A stretch of DNA of 64,000 nt from Pseudomonadota bacterium (GCA_021780935.1 JAJXXT010000024.1:74986-138985), one strand, 5' to 3'. Numbered from the stretch's first letter, positions 40,207 to 49,493 are shown. Notes: a model not told the origin generated them from the sequence alone. Numbers and translations: made by a program.

Positions 40207-40425
40207 GTGCTGGTTTCCGGCCCGTTCCACCCCGCGGGCTGCGCCTGCTGCGGCGTGCGCTCGCCGTTGGCCGTCCTCGGCCGGGTCTGGCGAGATCACG
40301 CGATGGGCAAGAAGGTCACCGGCGCCGTCGTGGTGATGGACCCCGATGCGCTCGCCCGGGCCTACGCCACGGACAGCCTCGCCCAGGCGCGCTTCACACT
40401 CGTGACTTGCGGGGCTGGCGGATAA
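40207..40425 (+). CDS. small Cys-rich protein resembling the CxCC segment of CobW-type GTPases
   Basis: A 72-residue product from a GTG at 40207, preceded by GGGCGAG (an earlier GTG at 40147 lies inside the palindrome). The sequence PFHPAGCACCGVRSPLAVL followed by a region ending in TDSLAQARFTLV resembles the Cys-rich loop and following strand of CobW/G3E proteins (CxCC, then LA...ARF.L). No P-loop is present, so it is either a stand-alone small protein or a remnant. It is divergent from the metH operon and shares its operator region. Function unknown. Confidence 0.45.
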   Translation: MLVSGPFHPAGCACCGVRSPLAVLGRVWRDHAMGKKVTGAVVVMDPDALARAYATDSLAQARFTLVTCGAGG

Positions 40426-40681
40426 ACACGCCAACCACGTAAGGTCGTCGCCGAACTCAACGTGTGATTGTTGTTGGTTCGGGACGCACGTTATCGTTGT
40501 GGCAATGCCGCCGTCCACGCGTCCGGGTCGGCCGAATGGCATCAGAAGTAAGTCGATCCATTATTGGAATATTTCGGTTATATCGCGTAAAAAACAAGTC
40601 TATCGGTCATAAAAGACTCCTGGACAGGTCGATTACGTCGATTAGACTGCGGTCGGGAAATTAAAACGGGGATCGCAGCGA
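40426..40681. other. AT-rich leader region before the first Hint-domain adhesin gene
   Basis: This 256-bp gap has clearly lower GC than its surroundings, mainly from about 40540 to 40660. It offers a weak promoter candidate (TTGGAA at 40564, TAAAAA at 40588, 18-bp spacing). GGGGA lies 12 nt before the adhesin ATG. No convincing gene or RNA was recognised. Confidence 0.4.
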
Positions 40682-43213
40682 ATGTCAGGTGTGATCGGCG
40701 CGTCGACCACAGCCGTGGTCATGACCAATACCATCGGCTCGACGTCGGTCACTATCGCCTCCGGCGTGACCATCGCCGGCTCCGGGACCTACGGGGTTGG
40801 CCTTTACAGCCAGTATATCCTCAGCCCGGACAACACCCAGGGCCCCAAGGCGCGGGTTGTCAGCCGCACGCTGACGCCCACGGCAGTTTTTTCCGAAAAC
40901 ATCGTCAACAACGGAAATATCTACAGCGGTGCGACCAGCAGCGGTATTGTGTTGGTCCAGGGGGGGACTCACTCTTGGCGACCCGCTTACACGGTCCCCG
41001 ACTCGCCGAATCCAGATTATCGAAAATATTCCTACGTTACGGCGTCGTCCACGATCACCAACTCCGGCACGATCAAGGGCGGCGGCTTCGGTATCGATAT
41101 TGGTTTCTCCAACCCCACCACGGATCCGGCTCGTGGCTCCTCGATTCTGATCAACAACCCTGGCGCGCTGATCGAGGGCGGCATCGCGACAAACCTCGTG
41201 GTGGAAGGCGGACTGGCCGCGGTCGATATCGGCCGCAACGGTTATAATGCCAGCATCGTCAACGCGGGCACGATCATCGGGCTTGCCGGCTATGGCGAGG
41301 CCGTCGCGTTCGGCGGCTCGCTGACCAACCTCTCGACGGGGACGATTTCGGCGGCGCATGGCGCCGCGATCCTGTCCCAATCTTATCCCTCCTACGTCTA
41401 TAACGCCGGCCACGTGGGCGGAAATATCGGGCTCTACGGCGGCGGCACCATCATCAACCACGTCGGCGCCACGATCACGAACGGCGTCAATGACCGGCAG
41501 GGTTCGCTCACTGTCAACAACGCCGGCTATATCGGCTCTCAGAATATCGGCGTGAACGCCAACAGTCTGAGTCTCGTCAACACCGGCGCTATTCTAGCCT
41601 CAGGAAATAACGGAGGCTTCGCTGTTGTTGCCAACCTCAACAGCACGATCAACAACCTGGGGTCGATGGGCGGTACTGGCTTCCACGAAGGGGTCTATAT
41701 CGGCAATGCAGGGACCTCCACGCTCGTCAACGCGGCGCACGCCACCATCAACGGCAACGCAGAGTATGGCCTGGAGGTCAGCGGCAACAACGCCGCCTCC
41801 ATCAACAACGCGGGTCTCCTCTGGGGGACGGTTCGCTTCAACGGCGGCACCGCATCCAGCACGCTGATCAACAGCGGCACCATCGTCGCCAGTTACTATG
41901 CCGGCGGCGCCCAAACCCCCCTGAACGGCGAGGCGCTGCAGCTCAAGGGTTCCGGCACCACCACCATCCTCAACCAGTCCGGTGGCATCATCACCAGCGG
42001 CACCGCCAACGGCGGCGCGGACTACGGCATCGGTGTCGATGGCGTGCATCACGCGCTCATCACCAATGATGGGCTCATCGCCGGTGATGTTGTCTTCAAC
42101 GCCGGCACGGTCTCCAGCACGCTGGTCAATGCCGGCGTCATCGGCACCAGCGCGTCAAGCTATGCAGTTTCGTTTGCCGCCGGCTCGCAGGACCGGCTGA
42201 TCGTGGATCCGGGATCCACCTTCATCGGCACCATCGATGGCGGCAACACGCTCGGCAGCACCGCCATCTCGACCCTGGAGTTCGGTGCCGGCGGCGGCAC
42301 GCTGGCCGGCTTCGGCACCAGCGTCTTCGACTTCGGGCAGATCAGCATCGATCCCGGCGCAAGCTGGCAGCTCGTTGGCTCCGCCGCCGCGTTCCAGGGC
42401 GAGACCATCACCGGCCTCGGCACCGCGACCGCGATCGAGCTGGCCGGCACCGTCGAGCATTTTTCCTCCTTTACCGCCAACAACCTGGCACTGGACGGCG
42501 GCACCACACTGACCATCCTGGGTAGCTACGCGCCCGGTCAGATCAGCGTCACCAACGACGGCACCAACACGTTCATCACCGCGTGTTTTGCGACCGGTAC
42601 GCGGATCGCAACATCGCACGGTGCCGTCGCCGTCGAGGCGCTGCGCGAGGGCGACCTGGTGGTTACCGCGTCCGGCCGCCTGGCGCCGGTGCGCTGGCTC
42701 GGCCATCGGCATACGCGCCTCGCACGCCACCCGAATCCGCACGACGTGATGCCGGTGCGCATCCGCGCCGGCGCGCTATCCGAAGGCGCGCCCAGCCACG
42801 ATCTCGTCCTGTCACCGGACCATGCGGTCCTCATCGATGGGCGGCTCGTTCCCGCGCGCCATCTGGTCAATGGTGTCTCGGTCGTCCAGGAGACGCGCGA
42901 GGCCGTGACCTACTGGCACGTAGAACTGGATCGCCACGACGTGATCATCGCCGAGGGCATGGCCTGCGAATCCTATCTCGACACCGGCAACCGCGCCGCT
43001 TTCGAGAACGCGGACGGGCCCGCCGAGCTCCACCCGGATTTCGCGCGGCGCGTCTGGGCCGCCGAGGGATGCGCTCCGATCCTCACCGATCCGGCGCAGG
43101 CCACGCTACGCGCGCTGCACACCCGCCTGCTCGCCCGCGCTCATTCGGGTGCGGCTCAACTGGGAGGTGCGGGCCCTCGCAACGCCACGAGGATCGCCTC
43201 GCGCACCGCCTGA
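40682..43213 (+). CDS. beta-repeat adhesin-like protein with C-terminal Hint domain
   Basis: The 843-residue protein has no signal peptide. Residues about 5-600 are Gly/Asn/Thr-rich beta-helix-like repeats of the form LVNAGTI-x-G and INNAG (for example TLVNAGVIGTSASSYAVSFA), as in passenger domains of surface adhesins. Residues 635-770 form a Hint_2-type domain: CFATGTRIATSHGAVAVEAL, then GDLVVTASGRLAPVRWLGHR, LSPDHAVLIDGRLVPARHLV, and HDVIIAEGMACESYLDTGNR. The terminal His-Asn of self-splicing inteins is not seen. Lack of a signal peptide fits type I export (genes at 45846 and 48081). Its 3' end overlaps cbpM by 58 bp on the other strand. Confidence 0.85.
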   Translation: MSGVIGASTTAVVMTNTIGSTSVTIASGVTIAGSGTYGVGLYSQYILSPDNTQGPKARVVSRTLTPTAVFSENIVNNGNIYSGATSSGIVLVQGGTHSWRPAYTVPDSPNPDYRKYSYVTASSTITNSGTIKGGGFGIDIGFSNPTTDPARGSSILINNPGALIEGGIATNLVVEGGLAAVDIGRNGYNASIVNAGTIIGLAGYGEAVAFGGSLTNLSTGTISAAHGAAILSQSYPSYVYNAGHVGGNIGLYGGGTIINHVGATITNGVNDRQGSLTVNNAGYIGSQNIGVNANSLSLVNTGAILASGNNGGFAVVANLNSTINNLGSMGGTGFHEGVYIGNAGTSTLVNAAHATINGNAEYGLEVSGNNAASINNAGLLWGTVRFNGGTASSTLINSGTIVASYYAGGAQTPLNGEALQLKGSGTTTILNQSGGIITSGTANGGADYGIGVDGVHHALITNDGLIAGDVVFNAGTVSSTLVNAGVIGTSASSYAVSFAAGSQDRLIVDPGSTFIGTIDGGNTLGSTAISTLEFGAGGGTLAGFGTSVFDFGQISIDPGASWQLVGSAAAFQGETITGLGTATAIELAGTVEHFSSFTANNLALDGGTTLTILGSYAPGQISVTNDGTNTFITACFATGTRIATSHGAVAVEALREGDLVVTASGRLAPVRWLGHRHTRLARHPNPHDVMPVRIRAGALSEGAPSHDLVLSPDHAVLIDGRLVPARHLVNGVSVVQETREAVTYWHVELDRHDVIIAEGMACESYLDTGNRAAFENADGPAELHPDFARRVWAAEGCAPILTDPAQATLRALHTRLLARAHSGAAQLGGAGPRNATRIASRTA

Positions 43214-43503
43214 TCCTGCGCCGCGACCGCACCGGCCAGCGCCCGCAGCCGGCGCTGCGCATCGTGCACCTGGTCGAGCAGCGACATCACCACCGGTAGC
43301 GCGTCGGCATCGATCTCAAGCTCGTAACGCAGCGTGCAAAGCAGCCGCACGCGCCCACAGGCTTCGTCCGAAAATCCCAGCTCGCCTGCGCCCGACACCT
43401 CAGCCGAAGCCTCCGCCACCACCAGTTCCTGCTCGATCCATGCCATCAGATCCTGGCGGCGCAGCGGCGCCAGCCGGGACAGCAACTCCTCGATGCCGAT
43501 CAT
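43156..43503 (-). CDS. cbpM: chaperone modulator CbpM
   Basis: The 115-residue protein resembles CbpM, the small MerR-like helical inhibitor of the co-chaperone CbpA. It has IEQELVVAEASAEVSG, then FSDEACGRVRLLCTLRYELE and LPVVMSLLDQVHDAQRRLRAL. The ATG overlaps the stop of the CbpA-type gene by ATGA, the standard pairing. Its 3' end runs 58 bp into the convergent adhesin gene. Confidence 0.85.
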   Translation of the reverse strand: MIGIEELLSRLAPLRRQDLMAWIEQELVVAEASAEVSGAGELGFSDEACGRVRLLCTLRYELEIDADALPVVMSLLDQVHDAQRRLRALAGAVAAQDQAVREAILVALRGPAPPS

Positions 43504-44426
43504 CGCAGCATCTCCTCGCGGGGATTCTCCTTGTGCTCGGGCTCCCAGGTCCCGAGGAAATCGGCAAGCGCCTTTTCCTCGCCCCGCGGCAGCACGATCT
43601 TCAGCGAAACGAACTGATGTCCGCGCTGCCCGCTCTTGCGGTCCACCACGCCGCGCTCGCGCAGCCGCAGTGTCGTACCGGCGTTGGACCCCTTCGGCAC
43701 GGCGAGTGCCACGGGCCCGTCGATGGTCGGCACCTCGATGCGCGCACCGAGCACCGCCTCGCGCAGCGTCACCGGCACCTCGACCAGAATATCGTTGTCC
43801 TTGCGACGAAAAAACGCATGCGGCTCGACCTTGAGCTCGACATAGGCATCCCCCGCCGGCCCGCCACCATAGCCCGGCATGCCCTGGCCGCGCAGCCGCA
43901 GCATCTGCCCGTCCGCGGAACCGGCGGGAATGGTCACCTGCAGGGTCTTGCCGTCGGGCAGGTTGAGCGTTCGCACGCTGCCGCGCGCGGCGTCGAGAAA
44001 CGCCAGCCGCAGCTCATAGTTCACATCCTGCCCGCGCGCTCGGAAGGCGGCGCCATCAGACCCGCTGGCGTTCCGCTGGCCGAACGCACGTGAGAGAAAA
44101 TCGGCCAGCTCCTCGTCGCTGGCAAACCCGTCCTGCGCCGCGTGTGGTCCGTCAGACGTTCCGCGCCCGCCCGCCGTCTCCCGATAAAACGGCCGCGGCC
44201 GCTCGGCGCCGCCGGCGTCGATCTCACCGGCGTCGAACCGTCGCCGCTTTTCTTTGTCGCGCAGCAGATCGGCCGCGGCGGAAACCTCCTTGAACCTGGC
44301 CTCCGCCGCCTTGTCGCCCGGATGCAGGTCCGGGTGATAGCGGCGCGCGAGCTTCTTGAAGGCGGCGCTGATCTCCTCCTCCGTCGCCGTCCTCGCGACC
44401 CCCAGCACCTCATAGGGGTCGTTCAT
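43500..44426 (-). CDS. cbpA: DnaJ-class co-chaperone CbpA
   Basis: The 308-residue protein has an N-terminal J-domain (DPYEVLGVARTATEEEISAA, then RRYHPDLHPGDKAAE with the HPD motif at residues 31-33). A Gly-rich linker follows. There is no zinc-finger domain, and two C-terminal substrate-binding domains end the protein (LRLRGQGMPGYGGGPAGDAY, then LREAVLGARIEVPTIDG). This layout is CbpA-type rather than DnaJ. It would work with DnaK and be held back by CbpM encoded next. The ATG overlaps the stop of the amidase gene (ATGA). Confidence 0.92.
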   Translation of the reverse strand: MNDPYEVLGVARTATEEEISAAFKKLARRYHPDLHPGDKAAEARFKEVSAAADLLRDKEKRRRFDAGEIDAGGAERPRPFYRETAGGRGTSDGPHAAQDGFASDEELADFLSRAFGQRNASGSDGAAFRARGQDVNYELRLAFLDAARGSVRTLNLPDGKTLQVTIPAGSADGQMLRLRGQGMPGYGGGPAGDAYVELKVEPHAFFRRKDNDILVEVPVTLREAVLGARIEVPTIDGPVALAVPKGSNAGTTLRLRERGVVDRKSGQRGHQFVSLKIVLPRGEEKALADFLGTWEPEHKENPREEMLR

Positions 44427-45625
44427 GCCGGCAGGCCAAGCACGCCGGCGACCTGGTTGGCCAGCGCCAGCAGCGCCGCGTCGGAGCCCGCGGCGGCCAC
44501 CAGCGAGAGGCCGACCGGCGCGCCCTCCGCGGTGCTCACTGGAATCGTGACCTCGGGCAGCCCGGCGAGGCTGGCGATCGCGGTCACGCCGATCGTCGCT
44601 TCACGTACCGACTGCTGCAGCGCCGCACTCGCGGTCAGCAGCGGCGCCGGGCTCGGGGCGGTCGGGAACACCAGCACCGCGCCGCCGTTCAGCAACGGCG
44701 CCAGACGCGCCGCGAAGCGCCGCCGGAAAGCCCGGCCGGCAACCGTCAGCGCCGGGGGCAACTTCCGGGCCGCCTCGATCCGCTCGCCCACCCCCGGGCC
44801 GAAGCGTGGGTTCACCGAAACCACCCAGTCGCCGAGCGTTGCCCAAACCTCGGCTGCCTGCACGGCGCGGAAATGCGCATGCAATGCCGACAATCCCTCC
44901 GGCACCAGCGAGATCGAGACCGGTCGCAGTGCCGCCGCCGCCGGCGAAAGGGCGGAGGCAACCGCCGGATCGGCATTCACCCACGCCTCCTCGACGCGCA
45001 GGAACGGGCCGGATAGCGTCCCGCCTGGCTGCGGCAGCAGCGCCTCGCCGACCAGCTCCAGAAGGTCGGCGGAGCGAGCGAACCAACCGCAGGTGTCCAG
45101 GCTCGGTGCGAGGCCTCGCGCGCCGGCGAGCGAGATTGCGCCGTGCGTCGGCCGGATACCGTAAAGGCCGCAATAGCTCGCGGGGATGCGCACGGAACCG
45201 CCGGTGTCCGAACCCAGCGCGAAATCCACCTCGCCGCTCGCCACCGCGGCCGCCGAACCGGCGCTGGATCCGCCGGGGAAGCGCAGCGGTGCCGCGGGGT
45301 TGCGTGGCGTGCCATGCCAGAGATTTTCGCCGGTCAGGCCAAATGCCAGTTCCACGGTCTTGGTCTTGCCGGCGAGCCTGGCACCGGCGGCGAGCAGGTC
45401 GGCCACCACCGGGGCGGTCGCTTCGGCTGGCGGATGCGTCCGCGCCCATTCCGGATGACCATAGCCCGTGACGAACCCCATAACATCAAATAAATCTTTG
45501 ATTGCAAAGGATAGTCCGTCCAGCGTGCCACTATCCGTCGGGGCCAGGGCCGCCCGCGGACCGGGCACAAAGGCACCTCCATCCGCCTCCGGCTCTCCGC
45601 GCGCACGATCATCGTCGCTGAACAT
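44423..45625 (-). CDS. amidase-signature family protein
   Basis: The 400-residue protein has the triad of the amidase-signature family: Lys in LSFAIKDLFDVMGFVTGYG, cis-Ser in RFPGGSSAGSAAAVASGEVD, and nucleophile Ser in ALGSDTGGSVRIPASYCGLY. It is shorter than typical 450-480-residue amidases. AGGAG is found 8 nt before the ATG at 45625. It heads the amidase-cbpA-cbpM operon. It is only distantly like the other amidase (7771-9150) and has no AtzG-like partner. Substrate unknown. Confidence 0.88.
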   Translation of the reverse strand: MFSDDDRARGEPEADGGAFVPGPRAALAPTDSGTLDGLSFAIKDLFDVMGFVTGYGHPEWARTHPPAEATAPVVADLLAAGARLAGKTKTVELAFGLTGENLWHGTPRNPAAPLRFPGGSSAGSAAAVASGEVDFALGSDTGGSVRIPASYCGLYGIRPTHGAISLAGARGLAPSLDTCGWFARSADLLELVGEALLPQPGGTLSGPFLRVEEAWVNADPAVASALSPAAAALRPVSISLVPEGLSALHAHFRAVQAAEVWATLGDWVVSVNPRFGPGVGERIEAARKLPPALTVAGRAFRRRFAARLAPLLNGGAVLVFPTAPSPAPLLTASAALQQSVREATIGVTAIASLAGLPEVTIPVSTAEGAPVGLSLVAAAGSDAALLALANQVAGVLGLPA

Positions 45626-45845
45626 CGTCCACTCCTGCCGTCCCGGTCCGGTCGCCACCAGGCCCCGGACACAAGAGGCAAGCTTCGCGGGGCGCGGGAT
45701 TCCGTCAAGATGAGCGGTTCCGCCCCACGCGCGCGCTTGACCGTTGTTCAGCATATTCCAGCCGCGAACCGTGCTATAGTCGGATTATCGAAGGCCGCCA
45801 GGGGCGGTTTTCGCCTCGCCTTGCCACGCGCCAAGGATCACCGTC

Positions 45846-48077
45846 TTGGATTCCATTCCGCCCCCCACCGCCGCCAACGCCTCGCCCGATCCGCGCGAAA
45901 GGCTGGAGGTCCGCCTGCTCGCGCTGATCGAGGCGGCACGGTGGTACGGCGTGGATCTTGACCGCGATGAGTTGCGCCTGCCGATGGGCGGCTCGGTGGC
46001 GCCGGCGGTGCTGGTCGAATGGGTGCGCGGCTCCGGTCTCTGGGCGCGCGCCGCCCGCTTTTCATGGAAGCACCTCGTTGCCACCCAGGCGGCTGGCCCC
46101 GTCGTCCTGCTGCTGGAGGATGGCTCGGCGGCGCTGATGGTCCGCGCCGACGCCGCGCGCAACATCGTCTGGCTCAAGAATCCCGCCGCCGCCTTCGACG
46201 ATGGTGGTGTGCCGGTGGATGAGTTGCGGCTGGCGCAGCTCTGGAAGGGCGCGGTCATCCTGCTGCGCCCCGAACGCGGGGCAAACGACGACAATGCTCC
46301 GTTCAGCCTGGGCTGGGTGGCGCGCATCGTCTGGCGCGAGAACAAGACCCTTCGCGACATCTGCGTCGCCTCGGTCATCCTTTCGGTGCTGGCAATCCTG
46401 CCGCCGCTGCTGGTGATGGTGGTGGTGGACAAGGTGGTCACCTACCAGTCCGGCTCCACCTTGCTGATGCTGACCCTGATCCTGATCGTGGCGACGATCT
46501 ATGAGACTTATCTCGGCTTTGCCCGGCGTGAGCTGATCCTGGTGGTCGCCACCCGCATGGACGCGCGGATCGGCCTGCACATCTTTCGCCGCCTGCTCGG
46601 CCTGTCGATCGACTATTTCGAAAAGAACCAGACTGGCGCCATCCTCTATAAGCTCGGCCAGTTCGCCAAAATCCGGGAGTTCCTCACCGGCAAGCTGCTT
46701 TCCACCGTGCTCGACCTGGTCACGCTCGCGGTGTTGATCCCGTTCCTGTTCTGGCTCGACGCGCCGCTCACCTGGCTCACCATGGCCGCAGGGGCGATGA
46801 TCGCGATCATCATCGTGATCTGCCTGCCGCGCGTGCGCCGCACCTTCGCCAAATGGATGCAGGCAGAGGTCGAAAAGAGCAACGTGATGGTCGAGAGCGT
46901 CGCTGGCATCCGCACGGTGAAGTCGCTGGCGCTGGAACCGCAGCAGCGGGAGCTTTGGGACCAGCGCCTAGCCAAGGCGGCACTATGGCAGCAGGAACTG
47001 GGCCGCGCGAGCAACATTCCCTCGACGCTTGTCACCCCGTTCGAGGACTTCATGAACCGCGGCGTTTTGCTGGTCGGTGCCTATATCGGCATGCACGGCA
47101 ATCCCGCCTCACTGGGCTCGCTGGTCGCCTTCATGATGCTCTCGGGCCGTGTCGCCGCCCCGCTGGTGAGCCTGGCGCGTCTCACCCAGGAATACGAATA
47201 CGCGCGCGCCGCGGTGGGTATCGTCGCCGAGGTGCTCAACAACCGGCCGGAGGCGGTCAATCCCGGCGCCGGTGTACGCCCGCGGTTCGAGGGCGCGGTC
47301 CGTTTCCAGAACGTGGATTTTGCCTATCCCGGCGTGCGGACCAAGGCGCTGGAGGATATCTCCTTCGAGGTTCCGGCCGGCACCACGCTGGGTCTGGTCG
47401 GCCGCTCGGGCTCCGGCAAATCGACGGTCACCCGCCTGCTGCAGGGGATCAACCGGGAATACGAGGGGCAGATCAAGCTCGACGGCACGGACCTGCGCGA
47501 GATCAACCTCGCGCATCTGCGCCGCAGCTTCGGTGTCGTGCTGCAGGAGAATTTCCTGTTCCGCGGCACCGTGCGCGAGAACATCATCGCCGGGCGGCCC
47601 GGGCTCACGCTCAACGACGCGATCCGTGCGGCGCGCCTCGCCGGCGCCGAGGAGTTCATCGAGCGCATGCCGCTCGGCTACGAGACCTGGATCGAGGAGG
47701 GCTCGCCCAACCTCTCGGGCGGCCAGCGCCAGCGCCTTGCGATCGCGCGCGCCCTGATCCATGACCCGCGCCTGCTGATCCTCGACGAGGCGACCAGCGC
47801 GCTCGACCCGGAGAGCGAGGCGCTGGTCAACGCCAATATCCGCCGCATCGCCCATGGCCGGACCATGCTCATCGTCTCGCACCGGCTTTCCTCTCTCGTC
47901 GAGTGCGACCAGATCCTGGTGCTCGACCAAGGCAAGGTGATGGATATCGGCCCGCACAGCGCGCTGGTGGAGCGCTGCCCGGTCTATCGCCAGCTCTGGC
48001 TGCAACAGAACCGGCACATGATGGACACCGGACGCGGGCCGCAGCCCGCCGCCCTCGTCGCGCGCAACGAAGGCTAG
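45846..48077 (+). CDS. type I secretion ABC transporter with degenerate C39-like domain
   Basis: The 743-residue HlyB/PrtD-type exporter has three parts. Residues about 18-135 resemble a C39 peptidase domain, but no Cys lies where the catalytic one should be (RLEVRLLALIEAARWYGVDL), so it is a C39-like docking domain. Six membrane helices lie at about 165-440. The ATPase carries Walker A GRSGSGKST, signature NLSGGQRQRLAIA, Walker B LLILDEATSALD and H-loop VSHRL. The start is a TTG with AAGGA 8 nt upstream; no better start is seen. It probably exports the unprocessed Hint-domain proteins nearby. Confidence 0.9.
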   Translation: MDSIPPPTAANASPDPRERLEVRLLALIEAARWYGVDLDRDELRLPMGGSVAPAVLVEWVRGSGLWARAARFSWKHLVATQAAGPVVLLLEDGSAALMVRADAARNIVWLKNPAAAFDDGGVPVDELRLAQLWKGAVILLRPERGANDDNAPFSLGWVARIVWRENKTLRDICVASVILSVLAILPPLLVMVVVDKVVTYQSGSTLLMLTLILIVATIYETYLGFARRELILVVATRMDARIGLHIFRRLLGLSIDYFEKNQTGAILYKLGQFAKIREFLTGKLLSTVLDLVTLAVLIPFLFWLDAPLTWLTMAAGAMIAIIIVICLPRVRRTFAKWMQAEVEKSNVMVESVAGIRTVKSLALEPQQRELWDQRLAKAALWQQELGRASNIPSTLVTPFEDFMNRGVLLVGAYIGMHGNPASLGSLVAFMMLSGRVAAPLVSLARLTQEYEYARAAVGIVAEVLNNRPEAVNPGAGVRPRFEGAVRFQNVDFAYPGVRTKALEDISFEVPAGTTLGLVGRSGSGKSTVTRLLQGINREYEGQIKLDGTDLREINLAHLRRSFGVVLQENFLFRGTVRENIIAGRPGLTLNDAIRAARLAGAEEFIERMPLGYETWIEEGSPNLSGGQRQRLAIARALIHDPRLLILDEATSALDPESEALVNANIRRIAHGRTMLIVSHRLSSLVECDQILVLDQGKVMDIGPHSALVERCPVYRQLWLQQNRHMMDTGRGPQPAALVARNEG

Positions 48078-48080
48078 TCG

Positions 48081-49493
48081 ATGTCCGAAGCCGCGCCGCT
48101 GCCGCAGAACACCTCGCGCGCACTCGCCGCGATTGCCAGCGTCAACGACCCCGCGAGCCATGCGCTGCTGGAGTTCGAAAGCCCCTCGGCCTCGCTGATC
48201 GCCCGCCCGATCCGCGTCGGCATCCGCTACACGATCTGGTCGCTGGCGATCGTGATGATCGCGCTGCTGGTGATCGCCGGGACCGTGCCGATCGACCGTG
48301 TCGTGACCACGCATGGGCGCATCGTGCCGCGTTCGCCCAATATCGTCGTGCAACCGCTCGATACCTCGATCGTCCGTTCGATCGATGTCCGCGAGGGCGA
48401 GTTTGTCAAAAAGGGCCAGCTCCTCGCCCAGCTCGATCCGACTTTTGCCGTCGCGGACGAGGTGAGCCTGGCGGAGCGCGTGACCAGCCTCGGCGCCGAG
48501 GTGGCGCGGCTGCGCGCGGAGGCGGCGGGCAGAACCTATCTCTCGGACGGCTCGCCCTCCGGCAATCTGCAAGCCGAGATCGATGCCCAGCGTCATGCCG
48601 AATACACGTTCAAGGTCGAGACCTATAATCAGCGGATCGACAGCGCCAAGGCGAAAGTGGCACAGGCCGCGGCCGATATCACCTCCTACACACAGCGCCT
48701 CGCGGTCGCTCGGGCGATTGAGCAAAAGCGCGTCGAGCTCGAAAAACTGCAGGTCGGCAGCCAGCTCAGCACGCTCGCCGCCCAGGATAACCGCGTCGAG
48801 ATGGAGCGCAGCCTCGCCGTCGCACAGACTGACGCCGCCGGCAGCGCGCGGGACCTCGCGGCGCTGCGTGCCGAGCGCGATGCTTATATCCAGCAGTTCA
48901 AGGGCGATATCTCCTCCCAGTTGCAGAGCCAGACACGCAAACTCACCCAGGCGCGTGCCGACCTCGCGAAGGCGAAGCTACGCCGCCGGCTCGTGCAACT
49001 GCGCGCCGATCGCAACGCGCTGGTGCTGTCGATCGCCCCGGTCAGCGTCGGCTCGGTGCTGCAATCGGGCGAACAGTTCATCACCCTGGTGCCGGCGAAC
49101 GCCAAGCTCGAGATCGATACCGTCCTCAGCGGTCAGGATGCCGGCTTTGTGCATGCCGGGCAGCCGGTGCGCATCAAGTTCGATTCGTTTCCGTATTTTA
49201 CCTACGGCACCGCCACCGGCGTCGTCAGGGTGGTTTCGCCCGACAGTTTCCATGCGCCCAACGTGGTCCAGGGCGTGGTCACCCGGCCGCACAACACCAC
49301 CCCCTTCGGCGAGGTCTATTATCGGGTGCGGATCGACATCCGGCAGATGCATATGCGTAACCTTCCCGCGGATTTCCGGCTCGCCCCAGGCATGCCGGTG
49401 ACCGCTGATGTGAAGATCGGCAAGCGCACGATGCTGCAATACATGCTTTCCAGTGTCATCCCGGCCACGACACAGGGGATGCGCGAGCCGTGA
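48081..49493 (+). CDS. HlyD-family type I secretion membrane fusion protein
   Basis: The 470-residue adaptor has a short cytoplasmic N-terminus, one membrane helix (TIWSLAIVMIALLVIAG, residues about 51-67), and a split lipoyl domain (IVRSIDVREGEFVKKGQLLA). A long coiled coil spans about 130-310, followed by the beta-barrel (VGSVLQSGEQFITLVPANAK, FAPGMPV-like LAPGMPVTADVKIGKRT). It connects the ABC exporter to an outer-membrane TolC-type channel, for which no gene is present in the window. It starts 3 bp after the ABC stop. Confidence 0.93.
   Translation: MSEAAPLPQNTSRALAAIASVNDPASHALLEFESPSASLIARPIRVGIRYTIWSLAIVMIALLVIAGTVPIDRVVTTHGRIVPRSPNIVVQPLDTSIVRSIDVREGEFVKKGQLLAQLDPTFAVADEVSLAERVTSLGAEVARLRAEAAGRTYLSDGSPSGNLQAEIDAQRHAEYTFKVETYNQRIDSAKAKVAQAAADITSYTQRLAVARAIEQKRVELEKLQVGSQLSTLAAQDNRVEMERSLAVAQTDAAGSARDLAALRAERDAYIQQFKGDISSQLQSQTRKLTQARADLAKAKLRRRLVQLRADRNALVLSIAPVSVGSVLQSGEQFITLVPANAKLEIDTVLSGQDAGFVHAGQPVRIKFDSFPYFTYGTATGVVRVVSPDSFHAPNVVQGVVTRPHNTTPFGEVYYRVRIDIRQMHMRNLPADFRLAPGMPVTADVKIGKRTMLQYMLSSVIPATTQGMREP

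Noticed and set aside
40464..40664. 66-codon open frame in the AT-rich leader
   Set aside because: No ribosome-binding site, no motif, and it covers a likely promoter/leader region.
45737..45780. promoter reading of TTGACC and TATAGT before the T1SS gene
   Set aside because: Spacing between the two boxes is 32 bp, too long for a sigma-70 promoter; no other -35 fits the TATAGT.
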